A stretch of 64,000 nt of DNA from JAVJSD01 sp040219575 (GCA_040219575.1 JAVJSD010000089.1:1-64000); one strand, 5' to 3'. Shown: positions 8,065 through 17,297, counted from the stretch's first letter. Translations and numbers: made by a program. Notes: a model not told the origin generated them from the sequence alone.

Positions 8065-8775
8065 TCACTCCCGAGGGCCGAGGGGCCCGACCGGCGCTTC
8101 GTCCCGCTGGCGGAGCATGCCGAAACGGCTGGCTTGCCGGATTTGCCCCGAGTGCACGTCGAGAGCGGTCAGCCAGCCGTACCGCCAGCAGGAGGTGTCG
8201 ATGCATTGGACGCACTCCAGATCGAGAATCTCGCCGTTGGATTGCTCCGTATGGCCGACGATCGCTGTCTTGCCGGAGTGGTGGCACTCGACGTTTTCGG
8301 GCTCGAGAATCGACCAGCGAAGCGTATGGACGGGCTGATCGCGCATCGGCAGGTGCGCGTCGAAATTGGCGTGCGTGAAGAGGTGGGACGGCGTCTCGTA
8401 CCAATCGCGCGCGGCCTGCAAGAGTTCGATGTGCCGCGGGGGAATATCGTCGATCGAACCGGAGTAGCGATAGGAGTTGATTGTGGCGAACCCGCCGCAC
8501 ATTTCCCAATACTCGCGAGTGGCCGAGGAATTCAGGCCGTCGAGCAGCATCTCTTCGTGGTTTCCCTTGATGTAGACGACGCGGCAGATGTCTTGCAGGT
8601 CGATCAGGGCGTCGATCACCTCGCGGGTTTGGGGGCCGTTATCGATGAAATCGCCCAGCACGACGATCTCGTCGCCGGCGACGGGCACGATCTCCGCCAA
8701 CAACGCCTCGAGCGCGTGCCAGCAGCCGTGAATGTCGCCGATCGCGATCGTCCGATTTCCGCCTGGACCGGTCAT
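8065..8775 (-). CDS. PPP-family metallophosphatase (Ap4A hydrolase / Ser-Thr phosphatase type)
   Basis: A 236-residue protein with the three metal-site blocks of the PPP superfamily: GDIHG (13-17), GDFIDNG (41-47) and GNHEE (71-75), followed by LFTHANFD and VGHTEQ histidine motifs. The order and spacing fit cytoplasmic bacterial phosphatases that cleave phosphoserine/threonine or diadenosine polyphosphates; the sequence does not decide between them. The ATG at 8775 is the last one before GDIHG; the frame is open further upstream. It is a single gene ending just before a large palindrome. Confidence 0.85.
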   Translation of the reverse strand: MTGPGGNRTIAIGDIHGCWHALEALLAEIVPVAGDEIVVLGDFIDNGPQTREVIDALIDLQDICRVVYIKGNHEEMLLDGLNSSATREYWEMCGGFATINSYRYSGSIDDIPPRHIELLQAARDWYETPSHLFTHANFDAHLPMRDQPVHTLRWSILEPENVECHHSGKTAIVGHTEQSNGEILDLECVQCIDTSCWRYGWLTALDVHSGQIRQASRFGMLRQRDEAPVGPLGPRE

Positions 8776-8997
8776 GCGGGAAGGGTAGCGCGTGCGGTGC
8801 GGCGTGTCAACTTTTGAGGCCCGACGACGATGGTGGGGCGAGTCGGGGCTGACCCGCGACGGCCACCGCCGACCGCAGCATGGGAGTAATCGATAAAGAT
8901 TGCCAAAGTCGAGCGGCAATATTTGCCGATAAGTTGATTCATCGAAAGCAATGCACCGCACCAACAAGCGGTTTGAATATTCCCAGGGGGGGACGTT

Positions 8998-9034
8998 AGT
9001 CCGGGTGGTCGTGAGCGATCACCCGGACTTTTTT
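8998..9034 (+). terminator. Intrinsic terminator, plus orientation
   Basis: A 14-bp stem (AGTCCGGGTGGTCG paired with CGATCACCCGGACT, one G-T pair) with a TGAG loop is followed by TTTTTTA. The minus-strand side has no T-run, so it acts only on plus-strand transcription, yet both flanking genes are on the minus strand. Confidence 0.8.
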
Positions 9035-9128
9035 ATTGCGTCTCGCCCGACGTGGTCTGCGGCCCGCGACCGAGGACAAGAGTCGGGAACAGGAGGCGGC
9101 GGAGAGAACAAAGGGGCTCGGAATCTGA

Positions 9129-9212
9129 GTAGCAGAAGTCGTGAGACTTCTGAAGGTTCCAGCTCGGTCGCGAATTCTCGAACTCCCACGCGCTCTCGCG
9201 AGTTCGGCTGCC
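9129..9212. repeat. Dispersed palindromic repeat, copy 1
   Basis: Begins GTAGCAGAAGTCGTGAGACT; AGAAGTC-GTGA-GACTTCT forms a perfect stem-loop. It continues to a CTCGCGAGTTCGGCTGCC end. Related copies lie at 21501, 27051, 45830, 58871 and 58940. Confidence 0.7.
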
Positions 9213-9232
9213 CGAGAATCAGGTCGCGGCGT

Positions 9233-9637
9233 TCATGCTTCGCGGTAGGCCGCGTAGCAGTTGGGCGTTTCCCACAGGCGGGCCTCGACGATCGGGAAGC
9301 CGCTGTCGGCGGTGACGCGATAGATCAGCCGGGCGATGTTCTCGGCGGTCGGATTCATGTCCATCAGGTAGAGCGGTTCGCCCATCTCCCGCAGCACGGC
9401 CACGGCGGGGTCGTCGCGGTGCAGGATCATGCGGTGGTCGAGGTTCTCGTCGATCCAGCTGCTGACGACCCGTTTGATGTCGGTGAAGTCGAGCACCATG
9501 CCGCGCTCGTCGAGTTGGTCGGCCTCGATGGTGATGATGGCCCGACCGTTGTGGCCGTGCAGGTAGCGGCACTTCCCCTCGTAGTTGAGCAGGCGGTGGC
9601 CGTAGCAGAAATCGATTTGTCGGGAGACGCGATACAT
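9233..9637 (-). CDS. queD: 6-carboxytetrahydropterin synthase (QueD/PTPS family)
   Basis: A 134-residue protein, normal length for QueD. The zinc ligands and catalytic cysteine are visible: His14 in CYGHRL, Cys23 in GKCRYLHGH, His27 and His29. The family converts 7,8-dihydroneopterin triphosphate to 6-carboxy-tetrahydropterin, the second step towards preQ0 and queuosine. The start 19 bp after the queC stop supports a shared transcript. The ATG at 9637 matches the family N-terminus; the frame reads through the queC end upstream. queE and queF are not in the window. Confidence 0.88.
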   Translation of the reverse strand: MYRVSRQIDFCYGHRLLNYEGKCRYLHGHNGRAIITIEADQLDERGMVLDFTDIKRVVSSWIDENLDHRMILHRDDPAVAVLREMGEPLYLMDMNPTAENIARLIYRVTADSGFPIVEARLWETPNCYAAYREA

Positions 9638-9656
9638 GGCTTTGGTTGTGTCGGGG

Positions 9657-10349
9657 TCAGGCGGCGGACTCGTCGGCGGAACGGTGCAGGTAGGGGGTCG
9701 GATCGACGATCGCAGCATGGCGAAACGCGGCTTGCCGCTCCGCGCACTTGTTGCAATCCCCGCAGTGCCGGCCATCGCGCGGCGCGATGCAGGAGAAGGT
9801 CAACGCCAACGGCAAGTCGCGGCCCAGTTGCATCACGGCGTGTTTCGAGCGATCAGAGAAGGGGCGCAGGATCTCGATTGGCTGTTGCCCCATGTGATTC
9901 AGCGCCGTTTGCAGGCTGTCGAAGAATTCGCAGCTGGCGTCGTCGAACGGATTGTTGCCCAAGGGGGCGAGCGCCAGTCGGCTGATTCCGTGCAGTTGGC
10001 ACCACAGAGCCGCCTTGATGATCAGCAGGGCGTTTCGGCCTGGCAGGTAGACCGCCTCGTCGGGCGAGTCGGCGTCGGGGACGGCGCGGCCGGTGAGGCT
10101 CCAGTGTCCCTGATAGAGATCCTGCAGGGGGAGCGCGAGGACAACGAGTTGCTGGAGCGCGTCGCAGGCGATGGCGTCGAGAAACTTCCGCGCCGCGGAG
10201 AGTTCGGCCGCTTCCCAATGGAGGCCGGACCGAATGTAGAAGGGTTGCACGCCGACGCCTTGCGACAGCAGGTGGCCGACGAGGATGCCGCTGTCGAGGC
10301 CGCCGCTGAGAAGGACGCCGACGGCGGCCTGCGAAGATGGCGAGATCAT
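9657..10349 (-). CDS. queC: 7-cyano-7-deazaguanine synthase (QueC)
   Basis: A 230-residue protein with the PP-loop SGGLDS (15-20) that binds ATP and four cysteines near the C-terminus (FSC, then CGDCNKC) that form the zinc site. QueC turns 7-carboxy-7-deazaguanine into preQ0 with ammonia and ATP in the cytoplasm. It is first in a two-gene unit with queD. The ATG at 10349 is chosen because the fold begins immediately after it; the 36 codons upstream are not protein-like. A TACAAT box lies about 40 bp upstream. Confidence 0.88.
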   Translation of the reverse strand: MISPSSQAAVGVLLSGGLDSGILVGHLLSQGVGVQPFYIRSGLHWEAAELSAARKFLDAIACDALQQLVVLALPLQDLYQGHWSLTGRAVPDADSPDEAVYLPGRNALLIIKAALWCQLHGISRLALAPLGNNPFDDASCEFFDSLQTALNHMGQQPIEILRPFSDRSKHAVMQLGRDLPLALTFSCIAPRDGRHCGDCNKCAERQAAFRHAAIVDPTPYLHRSADESAA

Positions 10350-10388
10350 GGTGCGTCCTGAAGGGCCGGAAAGCGCCGCAAACGCGCC

Positions 10389-10394
10389 ATTGTA
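10389..10394 (-). promoter_or_regulatory. Candidate -10 box of queC
   Basis: TACAAT on the minus strand lies 40 bp before the queC ATG. A -35-like CTCGTC is 17 bp upstream and weak, so the call rests on the -10 match and its position. Confidence 0.35.
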
Positions 10395-10486
10395 GGGGGA
10401 GGCTCGAGCAGCGACGAGTGCCGAAGGTGGACGATTCTGCTGGAAACAGGGAGTCAAACGGCTAACGCCGTACGCCCGCCGTGCAA

Positions 10487-13400
10487 CTAACGTCCACCGC
10501 GTCCGCCGCCGTCGCCTCCACCGCCACGACCGCCGAAGGCTCCTCCGCCGCCGCCCGGCGTGAATCCACCTCGGCCGCCGCCGCCGAAGCCGCCTCGGCC
10601 GCCGAAGGGGCTGCCGCCGCCGTCTCCGCCACGTCCGCCAAACGGGCTGCCGCCTCCACCGCCGCGCAAGGCCTCGATGCGCCGCCGGATCTCGTCGGCC
10701 GGGTTGCCGTTGTCGCCGCCGTCACGGCCGTCGCGATCGTTGTTGTCGCGTCCGCCGCCGCTGGGCTGATTGCCGCTGGCCGCCGTGCTGCTGGTGACCA
10801 CCTCGCCCACCATCGATTGCAGGGCCTTCTGCACCATCTCGGGATTGCCGCGGCGAAGCTGGAGGACGACCATCGTTTCGTCGGACTGGGTGCCCGCCTT
10901 GTCGAGCTCCACTACGAGAGCCTCGACCTCGCGGAACAGCGGTTCGGGGGCGGTCACGATCAGCGAGTTGCTGCGGACGTCGACGCTGAGGCGCATTTGC
11001 GGTCGCTGTTGCTCGGCCTGGGCGCCGCCGCGTCCGCCGCGACCGCTGCTTCCGCCGCCGCCTCCGCGCAGTGCGCGGATGAAATCTTCCGGGGAGAGTT
11101 GCTGCTGTCGCCCGCCGCCGCCTTGCTGTTGCTGGCCGCCGGCGATCTGTTCGGCGAACTGGGCCTGCACGTGCGTGGCGACGTCCTGGGCCTGGGCGTA
11201 CTTGACCTTGATGATCCGCGGAACGCCGTTGACCAGCACTTGTTCGCGGCTGCTTTCGCGGTCGAGTTCGCCGAGCATGACCTCGATGAACTCCATGTCC
11301 TGCGGACTGGCCTGGATGATGAGCGCGTTGAGGTTCGTGTCGGCCACGATGCTCGCCGAGCCGGTGGCCACGACCCCCTCTTCGCCGCCGAGCAGCCCGC
11401 CCAGCAGTCCGCCCGCCACATCGCCCAACACCGCCGACGCCATCCCGCCCACCAGGTCGCCGCTGCTGGTGGTGGTCGAGGTGGCGCCGCCGCCGAGCAT
11501 CTGCGTCAGCAGGCTGGCGGCGTATTCGGCCTTGATGTACTTGAGATAGAAGACGGTCGGCAGGGCCGCCGTGGCGTTCTGCGTCATCAGCGTGCGGACC
11601 AACGTTTCGTACTCGTCGAGCGCGTCGAGGTCCTGCGAAGCGATCACGATCCCGTTGCGGGTGACCGTGACGATGATTTCCGGCCGCGCCCCGGCGGCGG
11701 GCGCCGCGCTCGGATTCGCGCCTTGATTGGTCGGCGGTTGATTCGCCGGCGCCGGTTGGCCCGCTTGCGCGAGCGTCAACGCGCCGAGGCGACTCAGCTG
11801 CGCCATTCGTTCGGGGGTCAGTGCTGGAGCTTGCGTATTGGACCGTTGGGCGGCCGACGCGCGTCGCGCTTCTCCCAACTGGCTGGCGAAGCGAACCGGC
11901 ACGCGAGAGCGGACGGGGTTGTAGCGGGCGGCTTTGTCCTGCGTTCGGGCGGGGGCCGGTTGCGGCATCGGCATCGGATCGGCGGGCGTCTCAGGCGTCG
12001 CTTCTGCAGGAGCGCCGGGCGCCTGCCGCAGGATGATCGGCGGCTGGTCGGCGCCTGCTTCCCCGGCGTGCAACGGGACGATGCGAATGCGGTTTTCACG
12101 TTTGGTCGTGGGCCACAGCAGTTCCGCCATTTCCAGCACGTCGAACGCCTGGCGGCCGTACAACGGCAGAATCCGAACCTGCTGGCGGTCGGCGTCGACC
12201 TCCGTGCCCGGATCGGGATCCATTTTGGCCAGCACCTCGCGAATCTGCTGAATCTGGGCCGGCTTGCCCCGGACGAACAACCGCGACGTGGTGGGATCGC
12301 CGTCGATCTTCAGTCCGGCGGCCGAGGCGTCGTCGGCCGCAATGCCGAACAGCTTGTTGATCAGCAGAATGGCCGAGGCTGGGTCGTAGCGAAACAACTG
12401 AATCACCTCGGTGGTGACCTGCTCCGCCTCGAGTTGCTTGAGCGTGGCGGCGACCGTCTTGTGCTGCGACGGGCGGGCCCAAATGATGAGATTCTCCGAC
12501 TCCGGATCGAGGGCCATCCGCACGTCGGGCAGGCCGGCGAGCATCGTCTCGATGATCGCCTTGGCGGTGGCCGGGTCGGACTTCACCTCGTGCACCTCAA
12601 GCTGCGGCTGTTCGATCACCGGGGCGCCGTCGGCGGTCAACGCCGAGGCCGGTTTGTCGACAGCCGCGATGTAGGCCTCCAAGGTGGCGATCATCGGCGG
12701 GGTGCCGGTGGCGTAGATCTTCGAACCGATCGGATCCGCGGAAAAGTGCAGCGTTCCGTCTTCCGACTGGGTGGCGTCTTCGGCGATGCCCAACAACTGC
12801 CGCACGACGTACAACACTTCCTCGGCGGTGGCGTGCTCCAGATCGAACACCTTCACCGCATTGTCGCCGGTGGGGTTCTCGACGGTGTCGATCACCGAGC
12901 GGATGAGCCGCAGGTTGCCGCCGGTCTCGGTCACGAGAACCTGTGTGGGGGTCAGAATGGCGGCGTTTCCTTGCGCGTTTTCGCCCTGCGAGGCGATGAT
13001 CCCGTCGGCGGCCGCCTTGGCCTCCTGGGCCGTCATCTTGCGGACGTTGAACCGCATCTTGACCAATTCGTACTTGCCGACCTTGTCGAGATCCTCGTAC
13101 GGCACCTCCGTCACCCAACTCGGCGGCACGCCCTCCTCCAGATCGACGATCGTCAGCATCTGATCGCGACGCACCATCGTGTAGCCCTTGGTCAGCAACA
13201 CGCTGTTGAGAACGTCGAGCGCCTCCGAGGGTGTGAATTCGCGGCGGCCGATATAGTTCAGCGTGCCGGGCGGATAAATTTCGGTGACCAGCGCCAGGTC
13301 GGCTCGTTCGGCGAAGTCGTGAATCACGTCTTCCCAGGGCGTGAACTTGTAGCTGAAGCGAATCTTGCCCTCGGACCCCGACTTGGCCGGCGTATCCTCG

Positions 13401-14236
13401 ACGGCGGGCTGGGTCGCTTCCGCCGGCTTGGTCTCTTCGGCTGGCTTCGTCTCTTCCGCGGGTTTCGCCTCTTCCGCAGACTTGGCCACTTCGGCGGGTG
13501 TTTTGGGCTCGTCGGCCGGTGCTTCCGCGGCGGGCGGTTTTGGCTCGTCGGCCGGCTTGTCGTCCGCTGGCTTCGCTTCCGCCGGTTGATCGTCGCTCCC
13601 TTGGGCGACCTGATCGGGACCTGCCTTTTCGGGGCCGCCCGCGCCCAGTCCGGTCAGCATATCCCAGGCGATGGCCTGGGAGCGTTCGAGCACGCTCCGC
13701 AGTTGTCGCTCGTAGTCGGCCCGAATCGCCGACCGTTGGGCTTCCTCTCCCGCGGCGGCAATCTTCTCGTCACGCTCGGCCAGCAGCCGGTCGACCTCCG
13801 CCTGCTGTTGGTCGCTGAGGCGAAGTCGCGCGGAGAACTGGGGATCGGCCAGCGCCGACAGACCCCGCCGCAGCAACTGCAATTCGCGCAACCGCTTGAC
13901 CTGATCGGGCATCAGCAAGGCCAGTCCCAGTCGCTCCGACTCGGCCACGAAGGGGGCCAGCGCGGCCGACTTTTCCTCGGGCGACATGTCGCGAATCCGC
14001 TGCACCAGCGCCAGTGCGGCAAGCTCCCGCTGGTCGATCAGTTCGAGCAACCGTTCACGGACCTCCTCGCTGAGATTCAACTCCTTGGCGACACTCTCTT
14101 CGGTAGTCAGCGCCAACACCCCCACAAACGCGGGATCGGCCGCCAACGCCGGGGAAAGCGGCCCGGTCGACAACACGACGACGGCCAGCAGGGCGGCGAG
14201 TAGTTTCGATGCGCGTAGGGTGGTTCGAGCGTTCAA
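10487..14236 (-). CDS. Large secretin N-domain array protein without a visible barrel
   Basis: A 1249-residue secreted protein: signal peptide (about 1-33), a helical region (to about 200), a Lys/Ala/Pro/Glu-rich linker (about 205-288), and an N0-like domain beginning KIRFSYKFTPWEDVI. About eight secretin-N1-like units follow, each with a pattern such as VFDLEHATAEEVLYVVRQLL, then a strand such as ENLIIWARPS and a closing helix. A Pro/Gln-rich linker interrupts the array near 725-850. The last 90 residues are Gly/Arg-rich. The conserved C-terminal secretin channel domain is not seen. The TTG at 14236 has GGAGGG 7 bases ahead, directly before the signal peptide; the upstream ATG at 14296 would add 20 hydrophilic residues. 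Confidence 0.75.
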   Translation of the reverse strand: MNARTTLRASKLLAALLAVVVLSTGPLSPALAADPAFVGVLALTTEESVAKELNLSEEVRERLLELIDQRELAALALVQRIRDMSPEEKSAALAPFVAESERLGLALLMPDQVKRLRELQLLRRGLSALADPQFSARLRLSDQQQAEVDRLLAERDEKIAAAGEEAQRSAIRADYERQLRSVLERSQAIAWDMLTGLGAGGPEKAGPDQVAQGSDDQPAEAKPADDKPADEPKPPAAEAPADEPKTPAEVAKSAEEAKPAEETKPAEETKPAEATQPAVEDTPAKSGSEGKIRFSYKFTPWEDVIHDFAERADLALVTEIYPPGTLNYIGRREFTPSEALDVLNSVLLTKGYTMVRRDQMLTIVDLEEGVPPSWVTEVPYEDLDKVGKYELVKMRFNVRKMTAQEAKAAADGIIASQGENAQGNAAILTPTQVLVTETGGNLRLIRSVIDTVENPTGDNAVKVFDLEHATAEEVLYVVRQLLGIAEDATQSEDGTLHFSADPIGSKIYATGTPPMIATLEAYIAAVDKPASALTADGAPVIEQPQLEVHEVKSDPATAKAIIETMLAGLPDVRMALDPESENLIIWARPSQHKTVAATLKQLEAEQVTTEVIQLFRYDPASAILLINKLFGIAADDASAAGLKIDGDPTTSRLFVRGKPAQIQQIREVLAKMDPDPGTEVDADRQQVRILPLYGRQAFDVLEMAELLWPTTKRENRIRIVPLHAGEAGADQPPIILRQAPGAPAEATPETPADPMPMPQPAPARTQDKAARYNPVRSRVPVRFASQLGEARRASAAQRSNTQAPALTPERMAQLSRLGALTLAQAGQPAPANQPPTNQGANPSAAPAAGARPEIIVTVTRNGIVIASQDLDALDEYETLVRTLMTQNATAALPTVFYLKYIKAEYAASLLTQMLGGGATSTTTSSGDLVGGMASAVLGDVAGGLLGGLLGGEEGVVATGSASIVADTNLNALIIQASPQDMEFIEVMLGELDRESSREQVLVNGVPRIIKVKYAQAQDVATHVQAQFAEQIAGGQQQQGGGGRQQQLSPEDFIRALRGGGGGSSGRGGRGGAQAEQQRPQMRLSVDVRSNSLIVTAPEPLFREVEALVVELDKAGTQSDETMVVLQLRRGNPEMVQKALQSMVGEVVTSSTAASGNQPSGGGRDNNDRDGRDGGDNGNPADEIRRRIEALRGGGGGSPFGGRGGDGGGSPFGGRGGFGGGGRGGFTPGGGGGAFGGRGGGGDGGGRGGR

Positions 14237-14776
14237 CGCTTGACCCTCCGATTGAGATAAGCCATTGGAAGAGCGTCGGTTAGGACATGCAGACAACGCC
14301 GACTCGCGTCACTCGGACTGCCCCGCAACACACTTTCCGCGAGGGAAACGACGAGAGTCGACCAAGGTATGTAACCCGACAAGCCGCCCAAAGGTTCGGA
14401 AATCGCAAGTTTTCGCAAGCTTTCTTGGGACGGGCGGAAGGCCGGGTCGCTACCGCTATCGTAGTCGCCAAAGTTCCGTCCCGCCAGAGATTTCCGTCAC
14501 GGACCCAGGGTCCTGCCGCAATGAATCGTACGCTGATGCGCGTGGTCGAATCGAACCGTCTGATACAATAGGAACCACGAAGCTCGCCAACGTCGCATCC
14601 GTCTCCCCGATTTGCGATTCCACTGCCCCCCATCCGGATGAATTCGAGCCGGCAGGGTGTTCGGTTCCGTGGCATCGGCCCCTGGATCGTGATGGGCGGG
14701 CGACAGCGTTGGGCCGTTGAGTGGCGACGAGGATTCACGGCCGATGGCGGCCATGCTACTTCGCCTGGCCCCTGAA
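14237..14776. other. Intergenic between divergent genes
   Basis: A 540-bp region between the secretin-like gene and the plus-strand metalloprotease-like gene. It holds an extended -10 element for the plus strand (14561-14569). Several frames are open but have no protein-like features. No repeat or RNA gene is evident. Confidence 0.4.
14561..14569 (+). promoter_or_regulatory. Candidate extended -10 promoter
   Basis: TGATACAAT combines a TG dinucleotide with TACAAT, as in extended -10 promoters. It lies about 150-210 bp ahead of the possible starts of the next gene. The -35 position (CGTGGT) is poor. Confidence 0.35.
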
Positions 14777-16246
14777 ATGAATGCTGAACAGCCGATGATC
14801 GTGCCGCAGTACAACCGCCGACCTCTGCCGCTGTTGCCGGCCGCGCTGCTAGGCGTTGCCGTCGTCGCCATCGGGTCGCAGCCTCCTTCGGTCATCGGCC
14901 AAGCAATCTCTTCGACGCACTTTGTATCGCCAGCCGACTTCGGCTTTCGCATTTCTGACGGCGAAGTTCGCCCCGGCGACGGCCGCTGCGTGACGACCCG
15001 CGACGAGCAAGATCGAGAAGTTGTGGCCCGGGTGCACGCCGACGTCGGCGATTCGCGGATCGTGCTGCTGCCCGACGGCACGCTCGTCGCCCGCACCAAG
15101 GAAGAGTCGCCGCCGACCGATCGACCGTTCACGCCGTTCGAGGTGGATCAACTCGCGGAGCGACTCACCTCCGGCGACTCGGCCCCCTTCAACGGTTTCC
15201 GCGTCCGCACGTCGACGCGCTACGTGTTTGTCTACAACACCAGCGAAGAGTTCGCGCAGGTCGCGTCGCGGGTGCTGGAGTCGATGTTTCGCGGGGTGGT
15301 GTTGTCGGCGCGGGCGGCGGGCATCGAAGTGCACCAACCGCCGACGCCGCTGGTGGTGGTCATGTTCGGCGACGAGGCCGAACTGCAGCGACTGCGCCGC
15401 ATGCCGGCCGGGATGGCGGCCTACTATCACACGGTCGAAAACCGCGTGTACCTGTTCGAGAAGCCGACGAAGTCCGATCTCGATCCCGAGTTGTGGGTCC
15501 GCGAGAAGCTGTCGACCATCGCCCACGAAGGCGCCCATCAGGTGTTGTGCAACATCGGCGTGCAACAGCGGCTGTCGGTCTGGCCGGCGTGGTTGGCCGA
15601 GGGACTGGCCGAATACTTCGCCCCCACCTCGACCGACAAACGGCTGAACTGGAAGGGCGCGGGCGAGGTGAACAACTTCCGCCTGGCGGAGCTGGAGGAG
15701 TTTCTCAAGGCGCGTGATGCGAGTGCGGCCGACGGCGCGCTCGTCGAACAGACGGTCACCGCCGCACGGCTCAATTCCGCCGGTTACGCCTCGGCCTGGG
15801 CGCTGGTGCACCTGCTGGCGGAGACGCGCCGCGACCAGTTCAACCGCCTGTTGGCCGACGCCAGCCAAATGGCGCCGCTCGAGGGGCCGGGGAGGGAGTT
15901 CGGCCGCGGCGTCGTACCCGACAACCTCCGCCTGCTGCGAGAACACGTCCTCGACGAGCCGGCCGAACTCGAGCGGCGGTTGATCCTGCACCTGAAACGG
16001 TTACCCTATCGCGATCCGTACGCCGACTGGCCGCACTACGTGGCGCTGGTCAGCTACGGAAATGCGCGTAGTCCCAACCGTGTCGCTTCCGCCTTTCGCA
16101 CGTCGTCGGCCGCCGAGCGCTGGCGCGACCAGCAACTCGCCGGATTGTCGGCCGCGGATCGCAGATCGGCCGAGGCCGCCGTGCAAACGTTCGCCAACCG
16201 CCTCACCGCCGAGCGATTCGTCCAGAGTTGGCTCCGCCGCCGCTGA
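14777..16246 (+). CDS. DUF1570-type HExxH metalloprotease-like protein
   Basis: A protein of about 489 residues with an N-terminal hydrophobic segment (LLPAALLGVAVVAIG) that may be a signal or anchor. The zinc-peptidase motif HEGAHQ is followed 40 residues later by WLAEGLAEYF, the downstream glutamate block of gluzincins; both are standard in DUF1570 proteins of planctomycetes. The enzyme probably acts in the periplasm; no substrate is known. Start is uncertain: in-frame ATGs occur at 14717, 14744, 14753, 14777 and 14795, none with a good ribosome site. 14777 or 14795 places the hydrophobic segment near the N-terminus. Confidence 0.7.
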   Translation: MNAEQPMIVPQYNRRPLPLLPAALLGVAVVAIGSQPPSVIGQAISSTHFVSPADFGFRISDGEVRPGDGRCVTTRDEQDREVVARVHADVGDSRIVLLPDGTLVARTKEESPPTDRPFTPFEVDQLAERLTSGDSAPFNGFRVRTSTRYVFVYNTSEEFAQVASRVLESMFRGVVLSARAAGIEVHQPPTPLVVVMFGDEAELQRLRRMPAGMAAYYHTVENRVYLFEKPTKSDLDPELWVREKLSTIAHEGAHQVLCNIGVQQRLSVWPAWLAEGLAEYFAPTSTDKRLNWKGAGEVNNFRLAELEEFLKARDASAADGALVEQTVTAARLNSAGYASAWALVHLLAETRRDQFNRLLADASQMAPLEGPGREFGRGVVPDNLRLLREHVLDEPAELERRLILHLKRLPYRDPYADWPHYVALVSYGNARSPNRVASAFRTSSAAERWRDQQLAGLSAADRRSAEAAVQTFANRLTAERFVQSWLRRR

Positions 16247-16322
16247 TTCGCTGTTCCCCTTCGACGGACGTCGCGTCGACGTCCTCGTCCGTCGTACAAA
16301 CTCCGTCGATGAACAGGCACGC

Positions 16323-17246
16323 ATGACGCACTTCGCCGACCGGCTCGGCTCCGCCATTGTAGGAAAGCGCACCCCGGTGTTGGTCGGACTCGACCCCCGC
16401 GCCAAGAGTCTCCCCGCCGGCTTGCTGGCGGCGGAAGACGCGAACAATCCCGTCGCGGTCGCCAACGCCTATCGCACATTTTGCCGCGGCGTGATCGACG
16501 CCGTCGCGCCGCTTGCAGCCGTGGTGAAACCGCAGGCCGCCTTTTTCGAGGAGCTGGGCCCCGCGGGCATGGCGGCGCTGGCCGACGTGATTGTCGATGC
16601 CCGCGAGCAGGGCTTGCTCGTCATCCTCGACGGCAAACGCAACGACATCGGCTCGACCGCCGAGGCGTACGCCTCGGCGTATTTGGGGCGCGACAGCGCC
16701 TGGGGCGCCGACGCGCTGACGGTGAGCCCCTACCTGGGCGACGACAGCCTGGCGCCGTTCATCGAGCGGTGCCGCACGCACGATGCCGGCATCTTTGTGC
16801 TGGTGAAGACCTCGAACCCGGGCGGAGGCACGTTCCAAGATCGGGCGATCGACGGCCGGCCGCTGTACGAGCACGTGGCCGAACTGGTCGAGCAGCAAGC
16901 CGCCGCCACGTCGGCCGAGTGCGGATACGGCGCCGTCGGCGCGGTGGTCGGCGCCACCTATCCCGAGCAGCTCACCTCGCTGCGCATGCAGATGCCGCAC
17001 GCCTGGCTGCTGGTGCCAGGTTACGGCGCACAAGGAGCGGGCGCCCGCGACGTGGCCGGCGCCTTCGACGACTCCGGCCTGGGAGCGATCGTCAACAGTT
17101 CCCGGGGCATCATCTTCGCCCATGCCCGAGCGCCCTATAGCGAGTCGTACGGCGCCGCCCGTTGGCAAGACGCCGTCGCCGCCGCCGCCCGCGACATGAT
17201 CGAGCAACTCAAGAGCGAAACTCCCGCCGGCCGGCTCTTCCCGTAG
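16323..17246 (+). CDS. pyrF: Orotidine 5'-phosphate decarboxylase
   Basis: A 307-residue protein of the longer OMP decarboxylase subgroup. The active-site block DGKRNDIGSTAEAY is at 103-116; VGLDPR (21-26), PQAAFFE (70-76), VKTSNPG and a VPGYGAQG phosphate loop are all present. It decarboxylates OMP to UMP in the last step of pyrimidine synthesis. The ATG at 16323 fits the family N-terminus; the longer open frame upstream overlaps the preceding gene. It starts 76 bp after the protease-like gene and converges with the membrane gene that follows. Confidence 0.93.
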   Translation: MTHFADRLGSAIVGKRTPVLVGLDPRAKSLPAGLLAAEDANNPVAVANAYRTFCRGVIDAVAPLAAVVKPQAAFFEELGPAGMAALADVIVDAREQGLLVILDGKRNDIGSTAEAYASAYLGRDSAWGADALTVSPYLGDDSLAPFIERCRTHDAGIFVLVKTSNPGGGTFQDRAIDGRPLYEHVAELVEQQAAATSAECGYGAVGAVVGATYPEQLTSLRMQMPHAWLLVPGYGAQGAGARDVAGAFDDSGLGAIVNSSRGIIFAHARAPYSESYGAARWQDAVAAAARDMIEQLKSETPAGRLFP

Positions 17247-17276
17247 TCGATGCCGCCAGTATCGCCAGGATCGCCT

Positions 17277-17297
17277 GCAGACGCTGGCAGCGTCTGC
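17277..17297. repeat. Short palindrome at a convergent gene junction
   Basis: GCAGACGCTG and CAGCGTCTGC are exact reverse complements around a single base, and sit between the convergent pyrF and membrane genes. It may act as a two-way terminator or be a REP-like repeat. Confidence 0.5.

Larger units (their letters stand above)
8776..9232. other. Intergenic with orphan terminator and dispersed repeat
   Basis: No convincing protein gene lies in this 457-bp stretch. It holds a strong plus-strand terminator hairpin (8998-9034) with no plus-strand gene ahead of it, a short palindrome CGGCAA-TAT-TTGCCG at 8914-8928, and one copy of a dispersed palindromic repeat (9129-9212). A plus-strand non-coding transcript ending at the terminator is possible. 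Confidence 0.5.

Noticed and set aside
10481..14203. Plus-strand open frame of 1240 codons opposite the secretin-like gene
   Set aside because: Antisense frames stay open in GC-rich coding DNA; its product is Arg/Gly/His-rich without domains, while the minus-strand frame has clear N-domain repeats.
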